Source: CAYLJO01 sp964383905 (GTDB lineage: Bacteria; Acidobacteriota; Blastocatellia; Pyrinomonadales; Pyrinomonadaceae). Taken from it: DNA of 49,835 nucleotides. Made by a program: the position numbers and the translations under genes. Positions 1 through 6,600 of the stretch are shown here, piece by piece (within the stretch, counting starts at the first letter, position 1; each line of letters starts with the position of its first letter). The DNA lies in contig CAYLJO010000014.1 in NCBI GenBank assembly GCA_964383905.1, positions 1 through 49,835 of the forward strand. Direction: 5' to 3'. Below the pieces are notes generated by a model. It made no database searches and was not told where the DNA came from. It was given only the letters and a program-made list of their open reading frames with translations.

Positions 1-68
1 TCGGCTCACAGACACGCTTTGCTATGCAGCCTGAATGGATAAAGTCGAGCTTAGTTCCTACAACTTGC

Positions 69-341
69 TTAAATGAAGACGACCGACTGCGAGTTAGGGA
101 TCTCGAAACGCTTGCGGCAGCGCATGTTCTTGCAGGCCAGCATGTCGTCGATTCGCACCATATAGTCGCGTGATTTCGCAAAACGCGCGCGGTCCTGTTC
201 GTTTGCGCCGCGCGGTAAGGCATTCTTTTTTGTGCGCCGCAACCACCGCACATCATATTCGGCGCGCTCGCGGCAGTGCGGGCAGCTATAGGTGGCGCGC
301 TTTGTCTCCTGCTGCTCATTAAAAAAATCACGTTCATTCAT
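69..341 (-). CDS. Small zinc-ribbon-like hypothetical protein
   Basis: A 90-residue soluble protein with two Cys pairs, CPHC near residue 20 and CKNMRC near residue 70, separated by a basic stretch. This is the usual layout of a zinc ribbon, so metal binding is likely, but I do not recognise a named family. The ATG lies 5 nt after the stop of the upstream HExxH gene, so the two are probably co-transcribed with the SemiSWEET-like gene before them. No signal peptide or membrane segment is seen. Function unknown. Confidence 0.6.
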   Translation of the reverse strand: MNERDFFNEQQETKRATYSCPHCRERAEYDVRWLRRTKKNALPRGANEQDRARFAKSRDYMVRIDDMLACKNMRCRKRFEIPNSQSVVFI

Positions 342-346
342 AATAT

Positions 347-988
347 TTACAGGCCGGGCTCTGGCTCCTTTCCGGCCATGATCCTCCGGTAAGTCCCAGG
401 CAAGCAGGCGCGCGTAATACGATGCTGGTTGCGAACGCTTTCCGCGGCGCTGCCACCGTCGGGCGGAATCACGTCCCCGGCGGCGTGCGCCAGTTCGTGC
501 AGGATCACCTGGAGTTGGCTTTCACGCACCGACATGCCGTCCAAAGCGATGCCCGACAAAAAATTGTTCGGCCCGAACCGTATCTCAGTTTCAAAGCCCT
601 GCCCACGCTGCGAGCCTCCTCCCCCGCTCACGTCAATGTCCATCCGCGCGTCCCGCTGGCCGATGCTGTTTTGCAGCGTCTCCAGCAGTTCGATCGGGTC
701 ATACCCGCCGCCGGAGAGCAAATCGCGGCACGGCCCACACGACCTTAAAATTTCGATGGCCTCACCCGCGCGCTTCCACAGCATGCCTCGCGCCAGTCGT
801 CTCACCTCCGCCGGCTTGAGCGCGGCCAGAGCCTCTTCGATTAAGGCCGGATCCGCCAGCCTCTCGATCTCTTCGACGCGCGCCGCTTCGCCTTCGCTCA
901 AGCTAAATCGTTCCCCCGTGGAGAAGCCGCCCCCCAGCGCTCGCCGCATAATCACGCTCCACAAGCTCATAGGTTTTCGGTCAGGCAC
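347..988 (-). CDS. Hypothetical protein with HExxH metallopeptidase motif
   Basis: A 213-residue protein with a HELAH sequence near residue 166, preceded by a hydrophobic helix (LQVIL). This is the classic zincin HExxH zinc-binding and catalytic motif. The N-terminal half is helical and charged with no recognised domain, and there is no signal peptide. The longest frame starts at a GTG (986-988) that overlaps the preceding gene's stop by 8 nt. An ATG at 968-970 (reading MSLWSV) is an alternative start, and neither has a clear Shine-Dalgarno. A third zinc ligand cannot be assigned with confidence. It could be a small peptidase or a phage/toxin-like zincin domain; substrate unknown. Confidence 0.6.
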   Translation of the reverse strand: MPDRKPMSLWSVIMRRALGGGFSTGERFSLSEGEAARVEEIERLADPALIEEALAALKPAEVRRLARGMLWKRAGEAIEILRSCGPCRDLLSGGGYDPIELLETLQNSIGQRDARMDIDVSGGGGSQRGQGFETEIRFGPNNFLSGIALDGMSVRESQLQVILHELAHAAGDVIPPDGGSAAESVRNQHRITRACLPGTYRRIMAGKEPEPGL

Positions 989-1298
989 GCTCAGTCTTTA
1001 GACCGGGATGCCTCGCGCGACCTTGACGCTGCCCGCGCCTTCTGTGGCACAGCACAATGCCATAACCGACCAGCGCATTTACTAGCATCAACGAGTTGGT
1101 CACGACGAAGACCCAGTTGCGGACGAGCCAGCTATAAATAGTAAAGCCCGCTGAGGCGGCCATCTGCCCGATGAAAAGCCACTTTGATACGCCCTCGCTC
1201 GACCCCTCTTGCCACTGTTTGTAAACCTGCTTACCGATGGTCAGCAAAAGAATCAACGAACTGGCCCAGCCTATCACTTCCGTCCAACCTTGTGCCAT
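981..1298 (-). CDS. SemiSWEET/PQ-loop-like small membrane protein
   Basis: A 105-residue protein with three hydrophobic segments (about residues 8-22, 42-58 and 62-84) and a basic C-terminal tail. The pattern of a first helix followed by a short charged loop with GVS, then a Trp-rich middle helix and an Asn-containing third helix (TNSLMLVNALVGYG), fits bacterial SemiSWEET sugar transporters of the MtN3/PQ-loop group. These act as dimers in the inner membrane. The usual PQ pair is KQ here, so the substrate is uncertain. It is the first gene of a three-gene minus-strand set, and its stop overlaps the GTG start of the HExxH gene. Confidence 0.65.
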   Translation of the reverse strand: MAQGWTEVIGWASSLILLLTIGKQVYKQWQEGSSEGVSKWLFIGQMAASAGFTIYSWLVRNWVFVVTNSLMLVNALVGYGIVLCHRRRGQRQGRARHPGLKTERA

Positions 1299-1355
1299 GT
1301 AATCCTTCCGATCCCTCCCTTTATAAGGCTGCCGTGACGCGCACGCCGAAATACA

Positions 1356-1727
1356 TCAGGGGACTAACAATCGCTCCACAGTGGCAAGCAAGCTTTCCGG
1401 GTCAATCGGCTTTGGTTCATAGGCGGTCGCTCCCTGCGCGAGCGAAAAAGTCGCGTTGCCGCTGCCGTACCCGGTCGTCACTACAATCGGAATCTCAGCG
1501 ATTTCCGGGGTGTCGCGCACGCGGCGGACGAGGTACACACCGTCGGCAGAAGGCATACTAATGTCCGTGATGATCAGGCGGGGGCGCGCGATCACCGCCT
1601 GCTCATAACCGCGCACCCCATCCTCTGCTGTCACGACCGTGTAACCGCGACGCTCCAGCGCCATGCGCATCAGCTCGCGCGCCACGTCATCATCCTCGAC
1701 CACAAGAATTTTCTGCCCCTGGGCCAT
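1356..1727 (-). CDS. Single-domain response regulator
   Basis: A 123-residue stand-alone receiver (REC) domain of the CheY type. Visible are the acidic pocket (ILVVEDDD, residues 7-14), the phospho-acceptor Asp55 in ITDISMP, the Thr84/Thr85 switch position in IVVTTGY and conserved Lys106 in YEPKP. No output domain follows, so it would act by protein-protein contact. The frame runs upstream to 1835, but that extension has no REC homology and overlaps the DUF971 gene, so the ATG at 1725-1727 (MAQGQK) is chosen. No histidine kinase is adjacent. The nearest kinase is the Ser/Thr kinase at 6.6-8.7 kb, and any link to it is only a guess. Confidence 0.88.
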   Translation of the reverse strand: MAQGQKILVVEDDDVARELMRMALERRGYTVVTAEDGVRGYEQAVIARPRLIITDISMPSADGVYLVRRVRDTPEIAEIPIVVTTGYGSGNATFSLAQGATAYEPKPIDPESLLATVERLLVP

Positions 1728-1764
1728 CTCAAATTCTCGCAAGTAATAGAAGGAACTGAAGGGA

Positions 1765-2100
1765 CTAAACCCTTTCGGCCTCCTCACATAATTCGCGCAG
1801 GTAGCGGAAGCTGTAGATCCCCGTCTCGTGCCCATCGCTCCAAATAAAGCTCAGCGCATAGCGGCCCACGATCGCAATATCATTGATTTGGATGGAGTCA
1901 GAAACAGCTTCAGGCTTGAGCATCCGCTGGCCCGTCCATTCATTGACGCACTGCGCGCAGGGACAGGCGCGGCGTAATGCGGGCGCCGTGTAATGACACA
2001 CACGTTCGTCGGCCCACGTGATGCGCAGCCCCGCTTCGCCCTCCTGCATGATCTCGCGCGGCTCAATCGCCGGGCCACGCCTTGGCGTCTCACCGTTCAT
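1765..2100 (-). CDS. DUF971 (GBBH-like N-terminal domain) protein
   Basis: A 111-residue protein matching the DUF971 family, the small Cys-containing domain also found at the N-terminus of gamma-butyrobetaine hydroxylase. Recognisable parts are LRITWADERVCHYTAPALRR, the CPCAQCVNEWTG metal-binding-like cluster and the C-terminal YALSFIWSDGHETGIYSF block. Members are often single-domain and are linked in genomes to Fe-S or scaffold proteins, but the biochemical role is not settled. The response regulator follows 37 nt downstream, suggesting a shared transcript. The ATG at 2098-2100 has no strong Shine-Dalgarno. Confidence 0.85.
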   Translation of the reverse strand: MNGETPRRGPAIEPREIMQEGEAGLRITWADERVCHYTAPALRRACPCAQCVNEWTGQRMLKPEAVSDSIQINDIAIVGRYALSFIWSDGHETGIYSFRYLRELCEEAERV

Positions 2101-2160
2101 ACAGCGTCTACCGAAATCTCAAAACGCAAATTTCAAATCGGTCAATGTAATATTTACTTC

Positions 2161-2499
2161 TCACTTGTGCTCGCTCAAAGCGCGCTCCACCGCATCGGAG
2201 GTGATGTTCCAATGAGAAGCCGACCACACAGCCTGACCGTTTCGTAACACGATGGCCTGCGGCGACTCGTGCCGCACGCCAGTTTGCTTCTCGACTTCGC
2301 GCGAAACGTCACGCGCGCGCTGCACGACGACAAGGGCGACCGGCCCGGCCAGTTTCAACATTTGGTCGTACGCCGCAGCACTGATCGGGCATGTCGAGCT
2401 GTGTTTGAAGACCACGACGGGCGTATCATGCGAGCGCGCAAGCAACTGTTGCACGCTTTCGGTATCGGCAATGGGAATGAACTGTTGATCCATCGGCAT
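2161..2499 (-). CDS. ytxJ: YtxJ-type monothiol bacilliredoxin
   Basis: A roughly 112-residue thioredoxin-fold protein of the YtxJ/DUF2847 family (bacillithiol system redox-active protein). It has a single active-site Cys37 in the monothiol motif TCPIS, preceded by VVVFKHSS, then a SPQAIVL cis-Pro region and an HWNIT C-terminal motif typical of the family. In Firmicutes these proteins are linked to de-bacillithiolation of cytosolic proteins, and their presence implies bacillithiol use, though bsh genes are not in this window. The longest frame starts at a TTG (2520); I prefer ATG 2497-2499 (MPMDQQ), where family similarity begins. The DUF971 gene lies 60 nt downstream. Confidence 0.85.
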   Translation of the reverse strand: MPMDQQFIPIADTESVQQLLARSHDTPVVVFKHSSTCPISAAAYDQMLKLAGPVALVVVQRARDVSREVEKQTGVRHESPQAIVLRNGQAVWSASHWNITSDAVERALSEHK

Positions 2500-2610
2500 A
2501 AATGTTTCGCCCAATAACAAAAGTCGGTCAAATCGAACAGCTTTGATATTAGCCTACCCGTTCCTTTACCACAAACGCCCTTATCCAAAAGGATGAAAGA
2601 AAACGATAAG

Positions 2611-2669
2611 CGATGAATGAGCAGACAACGCTTAGCTGTTTTATTCATCGTTCAGCGTTCATCATTCAT
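2611..2669. repeat. Repeat-rich intergenic patch with nested inverted repeats
   Basis: The gap between the CHAT gene stop (2680) and ytxJ holds overlapping short repeats. CGATGAAT (2611-2618) pairs with ATTCATCG (2643-2650). ATGAATGA (2613-2620) pairs with TCATTCAT (2662-2669). AACGCT (2627-2632) pairs with AGCGTT (2654-2659). It may serve as a transcript end for the CHAT gene, but there is no clean terminator. Confidence 0.4.
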
Positions 2670-2679
2670 ACTTTGTCTT

Positions 2680-5505
2680 TCATTGCCGCCACTCGCCGAC
2701 GAGAACGAAAGGGGCCCAATAGAACGGGTCGCTGTAGCGCTTGCCCGCGATCATGGCAGTTTGCGCGGCGCGTAGGGCCGCCCCAGGCGAGAGGGCTTGC
2801 TTCGCCAGTAAGCGTTTGTAGAAGTCCGTCATCAACTCCGCGGTTGAGCGGTCGGCGACAGACCAGAGGCTGACACCCACAGTCGGCGCTCCCGCATACA
2901 TGAAGGCGCGCGTCAGGCCGATGACGCCTTCGCCCCGCTTCTCTTTTCCCAGGCCCGTTTCGCAGGCCGAGAGCATGACGAGGCGCGCCCCCAGATTGAG
3001 ATTGAAAATCTCGTCGGTACGTAAGAATCCGTCTTCGCTGCGCTTGTTTCCGACGAGCGAGAGCACAAGGCCCGTAAACTGTGGCCGTTCGGCATTCAGT
3101 AAACCATGCGTAGCAATGTGCATGACGCGATATCTCTTGACGTCATGCGTTTGCAGGCTCTCTTCGCTGGCGTTGAAATCGGTCCATACCTCCGCCTGGC
3201 GGCCTGAAGCACGAGCGAGTTGTGCGATCTGCTCTGCTTCCACTCGTGTGCCGTTCAAACGTGCTAGCCGCAGACCTTTAGTGGCCGACGGATTGGCCGG
3301 CGCACCCGCCACATCCGTCAACGCGCTCGCCAGCCCGAGGCCGCGCGTATCGGCGCCCTCATCCGATGGCTTCGCCGCGCTACGGAGCGCGCGTGGGTCA
3401 TCCGGGCTAAAGACCGGATCGGCGACGAGCAAGACATTATTACCCGACGGCACAGCCTTCTGCCGCCGTGTAACCGCGATGACGGAAGCTGAAGGCGCAT
3501 AAACAATTTCATGAGCTTTAACTAGATACGGAAGCGCCGAGTAGTCCCCGCCGCCGCTTGTGACGAGTGCCTCGAACGGTATGTAGTTGAGTGACCCGTC
3601 TGCGACGACGAGCAAGCGCTTATCACCAATGGTGCTCGCTGCAGGTTCGACGGCTGTTTTGTAAAGGGCATTGGAAGACGTAGCGAAAGCGGCGGCGTTC
3701 TCGGGTGTCCTTGCGCCGACGCCTAGGCCACGCTGCGCCTGACTATTAGCAATGTTGATGCCGAGAATTGGTGTGCGCGCGTTGGGCGGGATGATTTGCG
3801 TGCGTAGGTCGAGAACCTGCCGGTCAATTGTGGAGCGTGGAGGGAGCTTGTAAAGCATCACGCCGTTCTGCGTGACAGCCCACAGGTACGAGCTGTTGTT
3901 GCCAAGACTGTATTCGAGTAGCGCGGTTCGGTCATCAAGCACCTGCTGCTGAACCTCAGCGAGCGTGAGCGGTGCGGGCAGTGTCAGCGCGGCGTAGCGC
4001 GGGCTGGCGGCTCTGATCTGATTTTCAATGCTATCGTATTCGGTCGAAAGCTGGTTTAGCTCGGCCTCGAGCTCTTCGTTGGATTTCGTCGACGTCTCGC
4101 TCGCCGCTCCGACACCCGTTAGCTCTTGCGCGATCTCCTGCTGGCGATCCAGGTTTTCTTGTTTGCGTCTGAGTAGATCCGCAGGCACACCTTCGGTGAT
4201 ATTGGCCCCCACTTCGCCGAGCATGTCGAGCAGGGAGCGCGCGCGGCTCTGCTCCATAATTCGGTAGGCTTCCGCCGCGTCATTTAGAGCATCGCCGCGG
4301 AGCGGCGTGCCCGGGGAAGCCGGCGGTTGCAAAGCCCGCTCGGCCAGCACGCTTAAAGCTTCATCGAAAACATCTTTCGTCGTCGCGAGAAAAGTTGAGC
4401 GTGCCTCGTCCGCACTGAGGCTTCCCGCGCGGATCGTCTCAATCGTTTGCAGCGCTTCGCGGTAAGAATTGATGGCTTCGTCTTTCTCCTTCGCGGCACG
4501 CTGTTGATCCTTCTCCTGCATGGATTGCATCAAGTGCGCTCTGCCGGTGCCGCGTTGCGCGGGCCATATGAGGTCGGGATGGTTGTCGCGGCGCGCACCC
4601 TCGGCCACTTCCGTATAGAACTTTATCGCTTCGGCATAACGGCCCTCACTCAACGCAATGTCGCCCAGACTGGTCCGCGCGGCGATGCGGAAGCGGCGCG
4701 TTTGCCCAAGCTTTCCGATGACCGGAAGATCGCCGCCCGCCGCCCCGAGTGCGTTCTCGAAATGCGTTCGCGCGCTGCCGAGCTGATTATTAAAGTAGTC
4801 GACCCGCCCCATGCCGAGCTCGTGAATCGAGTAGATGATGAACTGGCGATAGAGATCGCGCGGCCGCTTGGCTTCGTTCGCCGCCTCTGTACCGACGGAG
4901 GCAGCCTGGGTGGAAGTCGAAGTGCTGGGTGTGCCGGTAGCGATGCTGCGTGCGCGCCCGAATATGCCCTTCGCTTTGCCGACCTTAGACTGAGCCGCCC
5001 GGGCGGTGTTGAGGGGATTCAGATCCGGCTTTCTCACGCTCATCTGTGAATAAGCGGCCCTCGCTTCAGCGATTTTGTTCTGGCGGTAATACATGTCGCC
5101 GATCTTGGCAAGCATCAGGTTCGCGTTATAAGCTTCGCGGCTTGCGCTGAAAGACCGGTGAGCTTTCTGGTAATAGTCCAGCGCTACAGCGTACTGGCCC
5201 TGGCGGCTGTACAGGTCGCCGAGAGCATCACTCGCTTCGGCCTCACCCCTGTGATTACCGGCCTGTGCGAAAAGCTTCAACGCCTGTTCCAATGGCCCAA
5301 GCGCCTGCTCAGCGTTGCCGCGCTTTAAGAACTGACGGCCTTGAACGAGCGCCGAGCGCGCATCGTTCTGCTGCGGCAACGCCGTGGTCCTGGCAGAAGA
5401 TAGGTTACCGGGCTCAGGTTGAGCGCTGAGCGGAGCGGCTTGAAAAGTTGTCCAGATAATTACAGATCCGAGGAGATAGGCAATGATCATAGCTTTAGGT
5501 TTCAT
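2680..5505 (-). CDS. Secreted TPR-CHAT (caspase-like) protein
   Basis: A 941-residue protein. Residues 1-28 form a signal peptide (basic MKPK, hydrophobic core, LSAQ cleavage region). Tetratricopeptide repeats fill roughly residues 45-400 (for example GDLYSRQGQYAVALDYYQKA), with a helical region to about 560. The C-terminal third is a CHAT domain of the caspase/separase clan, with the catalytic dyad His800 in MHIATHG and Cys848 in LSACETGLG, followed by GEGVIGLTRAFMYAGA. The ATG at 5503-5505 is chosen because a strong Shine-Dalgarno (GGAGGAAT) sits 7-8 nt upstream and the signal peptide starts there; the longer frame to 5661 would overlap the DUF4384 gene. CHAT proteins cleave peptides after partner sensing, and the TPRs are the likely partner-binding part. 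It follows a secreted DUF4384 protein and a DUF4384 kinase on the same strand. The substrate is unknown. Confidence 0.9.
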   Translation of the reverse strand: MKPKAMIIAYLLGSVIIWTTFQAAPLSAQPEPGNLSSARTTALPQQNDARSALVQGRQFLKRGNAEQALGPLEQALKLFAQAGNHRGEAEASDALGDLYSRQGQYAVALDYYQKAHRSFSASREAYNANLMLAKIGDMYYRQNKIAEARAAYSQMSVRKPDLNPLNTARAAQSKVGKAKGIFGRARSIATGTPSTSTSTQAASVGTEAANEAKRPRDLYRQFIIYSIHELGMGRVDYFNNQLGSARTHFENALGAAGGDLPVIGKLGQTRRFRIAARTSLGDIALSEGRYAEAIKFYTEVAEGARRDNHPDLIWPAQRGTGRAHLMQSMQEKDQQRAAKEKDEAINSYREALQTIETIRAGSLSADEARSTFLATTKDVFDEALSVLAERALQPPASPGTPLRGDALNDAAEAYRIMEQSRARSLLDMLGEVGANITEGVPADLLRRKQENLDRQQEIAQELTGVGAASETSTKSNEELEAELNQLSTEYDSIENQIRAASPRYAALTLPAPLTLAEVQQQVLDDRTALLEYSLGNNSSYLWAVTQNGVMLYKLPPRSTIDRQVLDLRTQIIPPNARTPILGINIANSQAQRGLGVGARTPENAAAFATSSNALYKTAVEPAASTIGDKRLLVVADGSLNYIPFEALVTSGGGDYSALPYLVKAHEIVYAPSASVIAVTRRQKAVPSGNNVLLVADPVFSPDDPRALRSAAKPSDEGADTRGLGLASALTDVAGAPANPSATKGLRLARLNGTRVEAEQIAQLARASGRQAEVWTDFNASEESLQTHDVKRYRVMHIATHGLLNAERPQFTGLVLSLVGNKRSEDGFLRTDEIFNLNLGARLVMLSACETGLGKEKRGEGVIGLTRAFMYAGAPTVGVSLWSVADRSTAELMTDFYKRLLAKQALSPGAALRAAQTAMIAGKRYSDPFYWAPFVLVGEWRQ

Positions 5506-5605
5506 CGAGTTATTCCTCCGAAGTAATCCCCACAATAATCGAAAGCCCACCAAATCCTGATGAATTGGCCGCGCGTGCGGGCAGAGTGGCTGGCGATTCA
5601 CCACA

Positions 5606-6529
5606 TTATTTATGAATGAGATCGAGCGCGGTGACAAGAATCCCGGTACTCGAGGAAACATTCATGCGAATAACGGACGGCTCCGGAGCGCCCTGTCGCA
5701 AGCCGAGGCCGCGCGTCGTCGCCTCGCGCTCACTTGCGGTCTGCGCCTGCCCGTAAGTCCGGCTCTTATTCATGGCGACGCGTGCATTCGCCACCGCTCT
5801 CAATTCAGTCCATATCGCCGGGAGTGGCCGCCATGGGCAACGGCTCTTATGCGCCCGGCAGTAATTCATGAGCTCTTCTCCGGTGGGGACAGCCGGCAGC
5901 GGTTCGCGTGTAACAACGATGTAAAGGCGTTCGTTTGCCGGATTCTGATCGAAGGTAAACCAGCGCAGGCGCTCGTCCGATTCGGCGCTCGAAGGCACTT
6001 CGTAGGGGACGTGCGCGTCGATGGCATTGTCGCCTTCGTTCAGTCTCGCGTCGGGAAAGATCATCTCCGGCTCGCCGTCATTTTCGGTATGAAAGACGTA
6101 GAGGTAGCCATCAGTGTTCGACTCCAGGGAGAGGCGAATTCGATCGCCGGCGTGGAACTCGCGTGCCGGATCGACACGCACCGCGTCGCCGCGCGTATCG
6201 CGTGCGTACAGTGTGTAGCCAAGACCGATAGGCGCTGTGCTGAGACTTTTCGGCATAACGCTGCTGTTATTCGTGCCGACGTCAGCCGCCGTTTTGGTCC
6301 TGTTTTCACTCACACTCTGATTCGTGCTCTTTGCGGTGCCGGTTCGGCGCGCCTTTTTGCGTCTCGTCCCGGTGCTCTTCTTAGGCGAGTTGGCAGCCGA
6401 CCCACTCGGCCGGCTGGTGAGAAACGCGCCGCGCACATTCTCGTCTTCATTCTGTTGCGCACGTGCGAAGATTACGGTGCCGGTGATAAGCGTCAAGGAT
6501 AGGAGTGAAAAGAAGATCTTGCAGAGCAT
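5606..6529 (-). CDS. Secreted DUF4384 domain protein
   Basis: A 307-residue protein with a signal peptide (residues 1-24, ending FARAQ), a Lys/Arg/Thr-rich linker (about residues 48-68) and a DUF4384 domain. Diagnostic blocks are GYLYVFH, EMIFPDA and FTFDQNPANERLYIVVTREP. The last residues (TALDLIHK) resemble the end of the neighbouring kinase (FDVRIDHK), so the two DUF4384 copies look related. The ATG at 6527-6529 has AGAGGT about 9 nt upstream. It lies between the kinase and CHAT genes, 100 nt before the CHAT start. In other bacteria DUF4384 is often joined to caspase-like or CHAT proteases, so a role as sensor or adaptor for the CHAT protein is plausible but unproven. Confidence 0.82.
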   Translation of the reverse strand: MLCKIFFSLLSLTLITGTVIFARAQQNEDENVRGAFLTSRPSGSAANSPKKSTGTRRKKARRTGTAKSTNQSVSENRTKTAADVGTNNSSVMPKSLSTAPIGLGYTLYARDTRGDAVRVDPAREFHAGDRIRLSLESNTDGYLYVFHTENDGEPEMIFPDARLNEGDNAIDAHVPYEVPSSAESDERLRWFTFDQNPANERLYIVVTREPLPAVPTGEELMNYCRAHKSRCPWRPLPAIWTELRAVANARVAMNKSRTYGQAQTASEREATTRGLGLRQGAPEPSVIRMNVSSSTGILVTALDLIHK

Positions 6530-6600
6530 AAAACGATACCTCTAGGAATTATTGTAGTGTGGGCGAAGATCCAAGCGAAAGATCATCCTTGCACACAATC

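Noticed and set aside
1728..1835. N-terminal extension of the response regulator
   Set aside because: It overlaps the DUF971 gene and has no receiver-domain similarity; the receiver fold starts at 1727.
2680..5505. TPR-CHAT protein as a CRISPR type III-E (Craspase) component
   Set aside because: It has an N-terminal signal peptide, so it is exported, and there is no CRISPR array or Cas gene in the window.
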